Below are positions 23,300 to 33,968 of a stretch of 64,000 nucleotides of DNA, piece after piece. A program made the position numbers and the translations under genes. Numbering within the stretch: position 1 is the first letter of the stretch; each line of letters opens with the position of its first letter. Below the pieces are notes generated by a model. It saw only the letters and a list, made by a program, of their open reading frames with translations, searched no databases and was not told the origin of the DNA. This DNA is from Turnera subulata (taxonomy: Eukaryota > Streptophyta > Magnoliopsida > Malpighiales > Passifloraceae), in NCBI GenBank assembly GCA_028386065.3, contig JAKUCV010002441.1:34419-98418 (forward strand), given 5' to 3'.

Positions 23300-24464
23300 A
23301 TTATAATTACTTTGATCGTAAAATAAATTCCACTTCCAAAATTTTGAGGAGAAAATTAAGGAGTGAAATTAGGAGTAAAAGTTGGATCCGATCCCTATGT
23401 CAATCATATGTCTAAAATTATTGTGATTGAGTTAACCGAAATTATTTTCTTTTTTCAATTTAATTTAGCATATAAATAATAAAAAAACTGGTAAGGTTTT
23501 GATTAGGGATTTTAGGGGATTTTTCGGGCCAAATAATTTTTCGGTTGAACCTCTTAAACCAAGTGGGAAGTGGGATGGGCGATGGAAAATGGGTGTGATA
23601 GGACTCATTGACACGTGGATATGAATCGACGTCGTATTGTAATAAAACAGCGTCGTTGAGCAACAGCCAAACATTCCAAATTCGGGCAGCATCCACCACA
23701 TCAACACATACCCAGCCTCAGACCCACAATTGACTTGACCGAGAAAAATTTGGATATATAATTGACTCAGAAAAAATTCTGAGTACATGATTGACGCAAG
23801 GTGCAAAATTCGGACAACTGTACCAAAAACCCAAAACTTTTCTATCCAAGAGTCAAATGAATCCAAGCATGAGACACATCAAATTTGTTCATCCTACATT
23901 CTTCTTGTTCTTAGTTAATGAGCTCTCCGCTAAAAAAACTCAGTCGTTACAGTTGAAAAAGGCCATTCATCTGCCACGGATATTATACAAATTATACAAT
24001 ATATCTAAGGGAATCTTAGTAGTTCAAGCATTATAGTTGATAGAAACATACTAAATTTCAAACTTAGGTTTTTATTTCTATTTCACTAAATTTTTGCATT
24101 AACGATTATACTTTATGCTTTTTTAAAAAATGGAAGATTATATAATATTTTTTTAAAAAATAAAATAAAATTCAACCAAATAAATAACCCGAAAACACTA
24201 ATAATTCTAAAGTGACCCGCATATTTCTCTCCTGACCAAGGGCTGCACACCTTCTCTAGGGCGAAACGTTTCCTGATTAATCTGATTGGCACTCTTTTTT
24301 CTCTTCTAATCCAGGTCAGGTTAGTCAATCCACTTAAAAAAATTTCTCCTTTTCTCTGTTATTAGTAGTTTAACCAAATTATTGTAAATAATTGGTTTTC
24401 CAAATTCATATTGTCCTGTCTCCTTATATTTTCTAGGGTTCTAGGAAAAGTTATTTCTTCCTAA
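23300..24464. other. No gene seen between Helitron and F-box fragment
   Basis: Contains the outer copy of the repeat interrupted by the Helitron (about 23348-23390) and a CGACGTCG palindrome near 23628. A 133-codon minus frame (23866-23465) has no recognisable domain and is probably chance. Confidence 0.4.
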
Positions 24465-24628
24465 ATGGAGGATGTGGATGAGGGTTTGTTAGTTGAAATC
24501 CTTGTTCGAGGAACCCCTACTTCTCGAGTTGCTTTTCAATGCAAATTGGTGTGTAAGGGATGGAACTCTTTGGTCTCTAGCCCTATCTTCATCAATATGA
24601 TGGAAGGAATTCCACAGTAAGATCCATT
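24465..24628 (+). pseudogene. F-box gene, N-terminal fragment (split by CACTA element)
   Basis: ATG at 24465 opens a 51-residue frame with an F-box-like motif: LLVEILVRGTPTSRVAFQCK then VCKGWNSLVSSPIF, ending MEGIPQ-stop (24618-24620). F-box domains bind SKP1 in SCF ubiquitin ligases. The CACTA element starts at 24629, and sequence resembling the rest of the protein resumes at 28539. The stop lies a few bases before the insertion point, so the gene was already damaged or was damaged later. Confidence 0.75.
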
Positions 24629-26109
24629 CACTACAACAAAGGCAAGCTAATTTGACAATTTTTTTGTCATATTAAGCTTAAAAGTGAACAAATTTTGGCA
24701 TTGACTAATTTGTCTAATCAAGCCTTGTCACCTTAGCCTAAGGAGACAAAATTGAGATTAGTCTCCTAAAACTTAATCTAATATGACAAATATTGTCCTT
24801 TACAATATATCTAAATGGACAAACTTTGTCCCTATTATCTTTCAATTTAGACAATTATTGTCCCTTTAGACATCATATAAGGTTCAAAATTAGTTTTCCT
24901 ATATATACATAAGGAGACAATTTTTGTTATCTTTGATATAGCTTGATGGACAAATTTAGTTATTAATACAATTAGAATTATAATTGAACAAATAACACAA
25001 TAAATAATAAAAACCAAGATTTCACTAAATTAATAAAATCAAACACATAATATCTTTTGTTCTACTTTCTAGAATACAACAAATAATGTATACATCCTCC
25101 TATGAGTAAAAAAAAAAAAAATACAACAAATAATGTATAAATCCTCCTCATGAGCAAATGTTGTGTATTGTCATTCTTTGACTTGGGCAATGTCATCATG
25201 AGCATCCCTCCTTCCAGAATTTTACCAGCATTTGCAACTGCATAAAGACATCCCACAATCAAATTAGAAGAGCCAACAATAAAAGAGGCTCTTTAAGTCA
25301 GTGACATCAGTAACAATCAAAAGAAAAAAAGACAGAAGAAGATATACAACTTCTTTAATTATCTGAAAGCTAAAAGCAATGCATATTTGCCTCTTGTTTC
25401 TTTCCACGAAGAAAGGATTGAGAAAGGACCAAACAAATTAAACATTCGTTCCAAGGTCACCTCTGAAATTGACCTCTTGAAATACTATAAGCAAGAAAAC
25501 CAAGGTACTTAAGACTACTTAAATCAATATCATTGAACAATTCCTACTAAAGCATGCTAAATTTGCCATAAGAAAAACAGAAGTCAGAGAATTTTACAGT
25601 TTCTTTGTACTACATCCATATTATCTTTGCATCTGAGAAAGGTAAAGATTAAAAATATATTAGCAATGCCCAATGTCAATTAACCGTATAAATTGTATAA
25701 TTTTTCACTTACCTTTACAGAAAAATCATTTATATCCAACAAGCATCTTAGATTTGAATCAATGAGCTAGAGCCTTTGCAAGCATTTGCTGGTAAAGTTC
25801 TACAAGAAAAGGAAATTGCAAATGGTGATTAAGTCACAATTCTACTCAGACAACATAATTCAATGTAAATTCACAAAACAAGTTTTCAGGCATATACCAG
25901 CAGGTCCCGAGAGCAAAATAGTTGTACTAGCAGGAGATAGATTCTGGGTATGTTTGGAGAAGTCTGAGTGCTTTAAATGCACATGTGCAACACTTGTCAA
26001 CAAGCCTCGAGTTCTCTAGCTATGATTGCCCACCATTAGAATTAGAATGTTAGAATTAAGTGATACCCCTTGAGAAGGATCATAGAAATGCATATTTGAA
26101 TTGAAAGTT

Positions 26110-26210
26110 TTTTTATTTGATTCCTTAGGTGGGTGAATCTCCCAATGGGAATTTTCTGCATACACGAGGACTCTCAAGCCGCGTACCACTTAGACCAACT
26201 CTACATTGGT
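26110..26210 (-). mobile_element. tRNA-derived SINE with target duplication
   Basis: On minus it starts near GAGTTGGTCTAAGTGGTACG, resembling the box A region of a tRNA-type pol III promoter, and ends in a short A-rich tail (AATCAAATAAAAAA). The flanks ATATTTGAATTGAAAGTT at 26092-26109 and 26211-26228 are identical 18-bp target duplications. Only about 100 bp long; box B is not clear. Confidence 0.8.
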
Positions 26211-27642
26211 ATATTTGAATTGAAAGTTGCAGAGCTACATACATCTTTTGGCCTAAGAAGATAATAAGAAGCTGCAGCGATCTCTATCTTATAAGGAGTG
26301 CAAAATAGGCAAAAATTCATAATCCCACAGGTGAAATAGAATCTCTTTTATTCTTGAAAAGTTATAATCTCATCATTATCCTTATCCACATTCTCCACGA
26401 AACAAGCTAGCTCCTCGTCATCAATCTCAATCCTTGTGAACTAAAAACTGTTGGTGCTTATGCAATGAAAACCATAGGTGAATTCCAAACCATTATGCCC
26501 TGTCATGAAAAACAATTGAATAAGGCATACTTACTATAGATGTGATGAGGTGCGCATTTATCATTCACGGGAACAAGAGAGACACCAGGATGAGACAAAA
26601 TCACACAACATTTGGCAAATATCAAGGATAAATAACGACAAAAACAATGATAAAACTTGGATGGAAAATAGCTAGAGATTCATTAGCCGTCTCATGTCTC
26701 ATGTTCTTGCACAACCCTCCAACTCCTTATCCTTAAGGTTAACCATCTTTATTTTGTTTATATTCGTCCTGTTAGGATATTTTGTTAATAATCTAGAGAG
26801 TCAATAGCATTAGAGATAACAGATTTAGGGCATTGAGTGCTAAAAGCAACACATGACCATGCAATTCACATAAGGCGTTCAAATGAACCAATAACTGAAA
26901 GCATAAAGACATAAACACTACTTACCAAATACATAGATTGAAGTATCTAGGGTATTATATTTCCTGTTTTTTTTGTTCGTGACATTTTACGCTAATTAAG
27001 TAGGAATCTTCAATTTTTTTTCTTTTCCTCTTTAATTGGTCTAACGCAATAGAGGCCTACTCAAACTGCATCACACAAGTTTCCTCAAATTCGGAACTTC
27101 TTATCTATATAATCACTACAAAATCTCTCCCCGTCGTGCAAACAAGATCTAACAGAATCTCTTCCTACTTCCTATCATCTAACAAAATCTCTTCCTATCA
27201 TGTAGCAGCAACTCTCAGGGAACTCAAACACCAAAGAATACAAAACAAAAAATGAAGGATTTAAAGAAAGTTCTTACCAGATGAAGAAAACGCGGGCTCG
27301 AGGAGAGGAGGTGGCAGACGCTGGGCTTGAGGAGAGGAGGTGGCGATTTGTTATTAATTGGCAAAGCTAATGACAACAGCGACGGTGATTTTGAGGAGAG
27401 GAGACCAGGAGTGGAAGTTTGAGGAGAAGAGAGGTCTGGGGAATTTTCAATTTAGGGATTTGTTTTTTAGGGTTGAGTTTTGACGGTAAAACAAAAGGCT
27501 GGCAGGGGAGTTGCCCCATTTTCTTACTAGGAGGAAGAATGAGTTTTCTAAATTAATTTTTAAAAGGTATGTTCCACGAAATCAAATCGGCGGGAAAGGG
27601 ATTTTTTTGGGGACAATTTTCGTCTTCATAACTTTGGGAGAC

Positions 27643-28363
27643 CTAAATAAATCAATATCCTTTCCACCGCCGCTTTTCCTTTTCTCTCTGGACCGAAACC
27701 TTCATCTGTCATTTCTCTCTGGACCGAAACCTTCATCTGTTCAACTGCTTCAGGCTGCCGTTCGGGATCTACCCGGCGGCAAGCCTTTTATGCTTCTTTT
27801 CTTTGCTTTTCTTTTATCCTTTAATAAAGTGGTAGATCTCTGTTGTTTTTTAAGCAACTTGTTTCTGTTCAACTGCTTCAGGCTGCCGTTCGGGATCTAC
27901 CCGGCGACAAGCCTTTTATGCTTATTTTCTTTGCTTTTCTTTTATCCTTTAATAAAGTGGTAGATCTCTGTTGCTTTTTAAGCAACTTGTTTCTGTTTTT
28001 GTACAGTTTTCCAGGAGTGCTCTTCGTGATAAACCATGGACGTTACAACAATCTTTGTTATCACGTCGGTGTTGACGATCTCCTCGCTCTATTGCAGAAT
28101 CTGCAGCTCTTTCCCTCTCGGGATCTGCTGTTCTTTCCCTCCCTGGTGGGAGGTTACTCAAGGCTTGTTATGTTTCAGTTTGCCTTTATTCCTTTGGATT
28201 TGTTTTCCTTAGGTACTATTACAAGCCTTTGTTTTAATCCTCACGTTGGATCTCTGTAATAGTCTTGAGCTTATACACTTGACTTGTGTCAAGTTTTGTT
28301 GTATCTCTATGTACTATTTTCTGATTTAATGGAACGGGTCTACCCGACTTTTATAAAAAAAAA
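27643..28363 (+). mobile_element. Non-LTR retroposon with poly(A) and 13-bp target duplication
   Basis: Flanked by identical AACTTTGGGAGAC at 27630-27642 and 28364-28376, and ending in a run of A after CCCGACTTTTAT. This is the footprint of LINE-machinery insertion. The body is T/C-rich with no recognised protein; it may be a 5'-truncated LINE 3' UTR or a retroposed transcript. It contains its own 128-bp tandem duplication. Confidence 0.85.
27739..27994. repeat. Two-copy tandem duplication, 128-bp unit
   Basis: Units 27739-27866 and 27867-27994 are almost identical (GTTCAACTGCTTCAGGCTGC...). A part-unit (AAGCAACTTGTTTCTG) follows at about 27980-27996. Immediately before, a shorter segment (CTCTGGACCGAAACCTTCAT) is also doubled near 27687 and 27717. 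Confidence 0.9.
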
Positions 28364-28538
28364 AACTTTGGGAGACAAATTTGTCCATATTATGATTACC
28401 TATAGAGACAATAGTTTATTTTGTGATACAACCTAAAGGAACAATTTTAGAATTTTAGTCATAATCTATATCAAAGAGAACAAAATAATGAATTAGTCAC
28501 TGAAATTTTGTCACATTAGCTTGCCTTTTGTAGTGATT

Positions 28539-28855
28539 ATCCCTATATAAGGAACCACAACCTTTCACCCTAGTCACCAACCTCAGGATTCAAGTAGGAT
28601 GAGACCATCAGATAATAAAAACCTGTTCTTCTTCTTCAGGGCATCAACTATTCCAATCCAAAAGATTTAATTTAGGGTTTCCGCCTTGTTTTTGGCGGAA
28701 GGAATGGGCGAGGGAGGGGTGCCCATGTTCGTATAGCTGCCTCATGTAGTGACTTGCTACTTTGTCATTCAACTCTGGTGAATGATATGAAGGAGAGGGT
28801 GTATTATGTTTGCAACCCACTCACTAGCCAATTAGACTTACAGAAAAAATATTAA
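28539..28855 (+). pseudogene. F-box gene, downstream fragment (beyond CACTA element)
   Basis: Resumes directly after the CACTA target duplication. Reading through frame changes, it gives VRIAASCSDLLLCHS then MKERVYYVCNPLTSQLDL, ending at a stop at 28853-28855. The pattern (short hydrophobic strand, then YYVCNPLT) is that of F-box associated domains, consistent with being the continuation of the fragment at 24465. It is clearly degenerate. Confidence 0.65.
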
Positions 28856-29082
28856 TTACTTTTGCTTTGATGTTTCCTCAAATACGAGGCATGATACGCA
28901 AATTCAATAATGTTGGTTCCCTCAAGGCTCTGTACAAGTTGTTACCTGCTTCAACACGACATTAAAACTTATTCTTTTCTTGTTTGTGAAACTTTGTGTA
29001 CGATCTCTGTGATTGGGAGGCAAGATATGGGGTAAAGAGGCTAGTTTTTAAAGAAATTTTGAAGAACAATGTCGTTTTTTTG
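28856..29082. other. No gene seen
   Basis: Short spacer between the F-box remnant and the foldback element; it may contain more decayed F-box coding sequence, but none is clear. Confidence 0.4.
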
Positions 29083-29595
29083 GGCAAAATTTCAATTCAC
29101 TAATCTTAACTTTAACTCAATACCACTTTGATTCAATTCACTAATCTTAACTTTAGTTCAATACCACTTTGATAACTTCACTTTTTGTTATAACAAATTA
29201 GTGACTTAACTTCTTAAAAGTAAGAAATAAGTAACTCCGTTATAACACCACTAACAAAGCTCCTGGAATCAGCGCTTGAACATTTTTAGACTTGATTTTC
29301 TTTATTTTTTTCTTTTTCATGCTTTTCTCAAACTTTTTCTTATATTTATTTTTGAATTATTTTTTTAAAAACCCATAGCTAAACGATGTCGTGATGGTGC
29401 AAGTAAAAGAAATAGAAAAGAAGAAGAAAATCAAGTCTAAATGAACATGAGTCCTCGAGCTTTGTTAACGGTATTATAACGAAGTTACTGATTTGTTATT
29501 TTTAAAAAGTTCAGTCATTAATTTGTTATAATAAAAAGTTAAGTTACGAAAGTGATATTGAGCTAAAGTTAAGGTTAGTGAATTGAAATTTTGCC
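29083..29595. mobile_element. Foldback element with arms of roughly 200 bp (MITE/MULE-like)
   Basis: The left arm from GGCAAAATTTCAATTCACTA (29083) and the reverse complement of the right arm (ending GAAATTTTGCC at 29595) align with moderate mismatch for roughly 200 bp, including TTATAACAAATTA and AGACTTGATTTTCTT segments. Little unique sequence is left in the middle. A 41-bp stretch of the left arm is duplicated (TCAATTCACTAATCTTAACT twice). Flanks are T-rich, so a 9-bp duplication is possible but not provable. Confidence 0.8.
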
Positions 29596-29925
29596 TTTTT
29601 TTTTATCAAGCCTTTAGTAAGTGAAGATTAACAATATTGTCTCTTCCACACCCAATAGACCAGAAAGTAGAAACGGAAATACCAACATGTATGAAATTAA
29701 CCTAACATGGAGAGGATGCATGCCACTAAATGGAAAATAATCCAACAGAATTATTTGGAATGCAAAATGTGAAAGAGTGCGCATATAACTTCAACTTAAC
29801 TGGTTGTACCGATTAGATTCCCCTATCCGTTTTCTAAAAAGGGGTTAGAGGTGATCAAATCAGGAATATATATATATATATGTTCACATCTTTCTATAAG
29901 CAACTCATATATAACAAGTAAACAA

Positions 29926-30915
29926 TCAAGGGAAAAACCACATAGGCATCCAATCTTGAGTGACATTTGTACAAGGCAAATGAATTGCCACTCTCTTCTC
30001 TTCAAAATTATACTGGTAAAGGATTGATTTGTCCTCAGGCAATGTGAAGTAGATTGTATTGTCTTTCAATCCAGGAAATTCCTTTGTGGAGATTGAAGCA
30101 ATCGCCCCCCCGGGGCAAATATTGACGAAAATTGCACGGTCATTCAAATTTTGAACACTCACCCACACTTTATTCTCAAAATCTAACTTGATAATCTCTA
30201 AAAGGTGACCACATCTTCCAAGTGAGAAGTGGTAAATCAGAAACAGCTCGCCTGATGATTCAACCATAGAGATGGGATGATGCGCACGGCTCCTGCGTTG
30301 TGGTAGACTTGGCCATTCAACTTGTAAATTTGTACAAGTAACATGGTAATCCTTAATCTCAACCAAGAAGAGCTTATGATACCTGAGCATGTGAACTTTA
30401 CCATCATAGATGCCAACGCAAGTCAAAGAGTTGCCATCATCAGGCGGCAAGCCTAAGTCTTGTTCAGTCCATTCAACATCGCCAACCTTGCAAAAGATGA
30501 CACATTTCTTCTTCCTTGGAAAACACATCACGTAGCAATTGGGATCATTGAGAGGCCGCGAGAGCAGAACACAGGCAGGAGCAGTCTCCCTCAAACGAGG
30601 TAGTTTAATATTTTGCAAGGAGATGGGATTCAACAAGGAAAAGGACTTCAATGTTTTTCCATCTAATAGAATAAGCCAACCATATGAGCAATTCCATATC
30701 AACTTGTTTCTCATCTCAGGAATGCTCTTCGAATGGTATGATCCTCCGCACACATCATAAAATCTTTGATTACGAACCTTCCCACGGCTACTATAAACTA
30801 GCCACGGATTTGTTCCAAATGCTGGAGGCTTAAACCGCGAGGGACGTTCCTCTTCTTCTCCTTTCTCTCCTTCCACAAGCTGCTGCTTCTTTTCTTCTCC
30901 TTTCCCTCCTCCCAT
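29926..30915 (-). CDS. DUF295 / KIB1-like beta-propeller protein (no F-box)
   Basis: A 329-residue uninterrupted frame starting MGGGKGEEKKQQL. After a charged, low-complexity N-terminus (Lys/Glu to about residue 27) comes a DUF295-type domain: FKPPAFGTNPWLVYSS, then SYGWLILLD, SFSLLNPISLQNIKLP, SRPLNDPNCYVMCF, LIYHFSLGRCGHLLEI, VSVQNLNDRAIFVN, LKDNTIYFTLPEDKS. These are the repeated strands of the Kib1-4 beta-propeller found in plant F-box/DUF295 proteins. No F-box is present, unlike the neighbour at 32919. On minus, a GT donor (AATTGCAA/GTGAGTATTC, exon end 31619) mirrors that of the neighbour, and a likely acceptor (TTATAG) lies just before the ATG, so a spliced 5' UTR is likely. It is divergently arranged with its paralogue. 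Substrate or partner unknown. Confidence 0.8.
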   Translation of the reverse strand: MGGGKGEEKKQQLVEGEKGEEEERPSRFKPPAFGTNPWLVYSSRGKVRNQRFYDVCGGSYHSKSIPEMRNKLIWNCSYGWLILLDGKTLKSFSLLNPISLQNIKLPRLRETAPACVLLSRPLNDPNCYVMCFPRKKKCVIFCKVGDVEWTEQDLGLPPDDGNSLTCVGIYDGKVHMLRYHKLFLVEIKDYHVTCTNLQVEWPSLPQRRSRAHHPISMVESSGELFLIYHFSLGRCGHLLEIIKLDFENKVWVSVQNLNDRAIFVNICPGGAIASISTKEFPGLKDNTIYFTLPEDKSILYQYNFEEKRVAIHLPCTNVTQDWMPMWFFP

Positions 30916-31610
30916 CTTTCAATCGATTGGCTATAACACCTTCATTTATTCATTCATTTATTAGCTTGTAATAATTAAGATGTTTATCATTCCAATTAAA
31001 CCAAATCAAAACTCAATCCAAATCTAAATTATCCAGCATATACTAGGAAAACCGTTCTAGGGAACCTTGAGTGGTGTATTGTATCCCCAGTATTTAATTC
31101 TATATATTTAATGAGATTTAATATCGATTAAAAACTTCTGTCATGGTTTCTACGGAATCAGGATTGGAACCGAATTTTAAGATTGTGTAGAGAAAGATGA
31201 ATTGCCGATATAGAGATTTCTAACAAAGAAATCAATAGGGTATATACATATATATTTTTATCACCAAAAGTAAATTATAGAGCATATATATATAAGGGAA
31301 CCATGTTCTAGCTAGAAACCATGCCTCGAAGCCACACCTGGGTAATATAATATTGTTAATACAGTCAAGACAACAAGTGGCGATATATAATGTCAAAAGA
31401 ATCGACAAAACTTTCACTATCTAAGAAAAAACATATCGATATTTAAAACTATTTGCTACACAAATTTGTGTATGCGCTTTTAGGGCTGTAAAAGCAATAG
31501 ACCAGTATCTTATTCTATTGAATGAGGTTTAGTGTCTAACTCAAAGACATATCAAGAGAAAAAAAATCATGGCAGTAACTATTAACAAATACGAAATAAA
31601 AACAGTTAGA

Positions 31611-32116
31611 ATACTCACTTGCAATTATGCTTCTTTTTCCTCCTGTGTATTTAGATTAGTTTGGTGGTGCATTAGTTAAAGTGTAGGGGATGTTTTACGA
31701 TGAATGGTTTTATGTTAAGCCTGTCCCCTATATATATATACATACGTATATGGATTTGCACCCTTTTTTTAGTATGTAACCGACTTGGTTAGTCTGGCAA
31801 GGCAAAACCATACAAAAACAGGATTCATTATATTCTATAAGCGACGGTACATTATGAATTATAATTTACCAGACACATTATTTGTGCTATAGGATCAAGT
31901 CGGTCATATCAATTTTCCATTTAAAAAAATCTCCAGAATCCAAACCAAAGTCGGTTACATAGTAAATCCATGCTAAAACGGATTTATCAATCAAGGTTTT
32001 ATATATATATATAGGAGTCAGACTTAATATAAAATCATTGTAAAGCCAACACTTTAACTAATACTCTTTTAGTCCACCAAGAAGAGAAGGAGAAGAAGCA
32101 TAATCACAGGTGAGTA
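31611..32116. promoter_or_regulatory. Inverted-repeat intergenic region with two facing promoters
   Basis: Left-arm sequence (about 31611-31800) recurs in reverse complement at about 31940-32116. Matching landmarks in each arm, outward in: a GT donor after GCATAATNNCA (31618 minus; 32110 plus); an AG-rich 5' leader; CATTAGTTAAAGTGT / TATTAGTTAAAGTGT; a TATATATATATA TATA-box (31728-31740; 31998-32014); and TATGTAACCGACTT near the centre. The pair of DUF295 genes is thus transcribed outward from duplicated copies of one promoter and first exon. Confidence 0.75.
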
Positions 32117-32897
32117 CTCCAAACCGTATAATTTATATTTATATATTCTTTTACTCTTTATTTCTTGTTATTTAAATCTTTTTCGAGGGAGGAAAATTAA
32201 GAGAAAAAAGAGGAGAGGGCTCCCTTATAACAGCCAAAAAGAAACCACGAAATAGTTACTGCCACGGTTGTTTTTTTTTCTTGATGATGTTGTGTTTTCT
32301 TTTTTGACAATACATTGCGACATGATGTCTTGATGAAATAACATATTTACTTACTATTAACCTATGCGCCATGTCTACTCATGATTCTTAGAATATGGTT
32401 CCGTAGTGTATAATATTTAGTTCTGGAGTGATAAATAGATGTATGATTTTAATTGTTTCTCTTTTCCGTTTTTGTAGGTTTTTGTAACTGCAAGACTTTG
32501 TAACTGTTGGGATATTAGGTTCTGTCATTACTCTGATGACGGTCCTATTATCCGCTTTTGTTGATCTCATTCAATAAAAGTCTATCGTTTCTATCAAAAA
32601 ATAGATGTATGATTATTGTTTATATTATCAAAGATTGACGAGTTCTAAAACAACTTTTTTTTTTTTTTGATATAAAGAGTTCTAAACTTCTTTAAACAAT
32701 GCATAATGCTCTCCTCTATATTACTTGTATGATAGTGAATGTTCTGGATTACTTGTATTATGATAGTACATATATAAAATATTAAAAATACATGTGCATG
32801 TATATGGTTTATTAATCATTGCGGGCCAATCTGTATCTTTGCCAATCTGTATCTTTGATATAAACTCAAATAATTTTTTTTTCTTAATCTTATCCAG
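32110..32897 (+). other. 5' UTR intron of the DUF295 gene at 32919 (predicted)
   Basis: Donor CACAG/GTGAGTACTC at 32110 and acceptor TTATCCAG ending at 32897, 21 bases before the ATG. The donor is conserved in the mirrored neighbour promoter, which supports it. A short retroposon has inserted into this intron (32449-32598). Not verified by transcripts. Confidence 0.65.
32449..32598 (+). mobile_element. Short retroposon (LINE 3' end) with 16-bp target duplication
   Basis: Flanked by AAATAGATGTATGATT at 32433-32448 and 32599-32614. Ends CAATAAAAGTCTATCGTTTC plus a short A-rich tail, like the 3' end of the LINE at 21878 (CAATAAAGAATGTCG...). Heavily 5'-truncated, no coding capacity. Confidence 0.85.
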
Positions 32898-32918
32898 GTA
32901 AGAATATAGATTATAAGC

Positions 32919-33968
32919 ATGGTTGGAAGGGAAGAAACTACTGGGGGGAGGGATTGGTCAAGTCTTCCAGTTTTGATATTAGACCTAATTCAGTCCCATG
33001 TACTTGAAGGGAATTGTTATTCTTTCCATGATTTGTGTTCTTTCCGCGCTGTGTGCAAAGCGTGGAATTCAATTCCTCTTCCAAAACCCAATTTTGGCCA
33101 CATGAAAGAATTACCAAGTCTCTTGCATATGGGACGTGATAGGTCAATGATCAATCTCTACAATCCTTTGTTCAGCTTCAACGATACAAGAAATCTTCCT
33201 GAGATGGAACATGGAAGAGTTGTCTTCTCTAAAGATGGGTGGTTGCTGATGGCTATAGGAGACGATGACATTATCATGAGTTTCTTCAATCCTTCTACAA
33301 GAGAAAAGATTGACTTTCCTCCTATGTGGGATTCATTTGTTTATGATGCAATTGCCTTCTCGTCACCCCCAACCTCGCCGGATTGTATGGTTTTGGGTAT
33401 TTTATGGAACAGAGATTCTATAAGATTTGATTTTATTTGTCGGGGCGAAGAAGCTTGGAGCTATCACAGGTGCAAAATTCCAAAAGACGGAATGGGCAGT
33501 AATCCAGTTTTTCACAGAGGAAAATGCTACGTAATGGCAAGTGATGGAAGCCTAATCATCTATGACCCGAGGAAAGGGGGCGACGAGGATGCTATCGAAT
33601 CGATTGAGATGCCTTGTGCATCCATCCGTGAAGGATACATGCTAGTGTGTGATGAAGAGCTACTATCAGTGGTTGTGGGAGAATTAGGGACATGGGTTAA
33701 AGTTTATCGACTTAATTGCTGCAAAAAGGTTTGGAGGAGGGTAAAGAACTTGAATGATCATACATTCTTCTTGTCTCGCACCTCTGCCTTATCCATGAAG
33801 TTGCCAATTTTAAAAAACAAGATATTTTTTTCACGAACATATGAAAACAAAGTTTTGTTTTATTCTCTACAAACCGAAAAGTTTCAAACCCTTGGGAGCA
33901 ACCATGTTTTGGAAAATTACAACAACACTGAAGACTTTGTAGAATGTGCTTGGGTTATGCCTAATTAA
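32919..33968 (+). CDS. F-box / DUF295 (KIB1-like) protein
   Basis: A 349-residue intact frame starting MVGREETTGGRDW. An F-box-like motif occupies about residues 12-58: WSSLPVLILDLIQSHVL, SFHDLCSFRAVCKAWNSIPL. A DUF295 beta-propeller follows: FSKDGWLLMAIGDDD, SFFNPSTREKIDFPPMW, CMVLGILWNRDSIRFDF, AWSYHRCKIPKDG, NPVFHRGKCYVMASDGSL, RVKNLNDHTFFLSR, and the typical end ECAWVMPN. It would act as the substrate-binding subunit of an SCF ubiquitin ligase; the KIB1 branch is known for control of kinase signalling, but the target here cannot be inferred. Start chosen as the first ATG after a good acceptor. Promoter and leader exon are mirrored in the divergent neighbour. Confidence 0.88.
   Translation: MVGREETTGGRDWSSLPVLILDLIQSHVLEGNCYSFHDLCSFRAVCKAWNSIPLPKPNFGHMKELPSLLHMGRDRSMINLYNPLFSFNDTRNLPEMEHGRVVFSKDGWLLMAIGDDDIIMSFFNPSTREKIDFPPMWDSFVYDAIAFSSPPTSPDCMVLGILWNRDSIRFDFICRGEEAWSYHRCKIPKDGMGSNPVFHRGKCYVMASDGSLIIYDPRKGGDEDAIESIEMPCASIREGYMLVCDEELLSVVVGELGTWVKVYRLNCCKKVWRRVKNLNDHTFFLSRTSALSMKLPILKNKIFFSRTYENKVLFYSLQTEKFQTLGSNHVLENYNNTEDFVECAWVMPN

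Larger units (their letters stand above)
24629..28535. mobile_element. CACTA (En/Spm-like) DNA transposon, 3.9 kb
   Basis: The left end CACTACAACAAAGGCAAGCT and the reverse complement of the right end, CACTACAAAAGGCAAGCTAA, form the terminal inverted repeats. They are flanked by the 3-bp target duplication ATT (24626-24628 and 28536-28538), as expected for CACTA elements. Subterminal regions carry many copies of paired GACAA/TTGTC words in both orientations, as usual for the family. No transposase was recognised inside, so it is probably non-autonomous. It holds a SINE (26110-26210) and a retroposon (27643-28363), and it splits an F-box gene. Confidence 0.92.

Noticed and set aside
23465..23866. 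133-codon minus frame
   Set aside because: No domain, Phe/Ile-rich AT-type composition, and no promoter or splice evidence.
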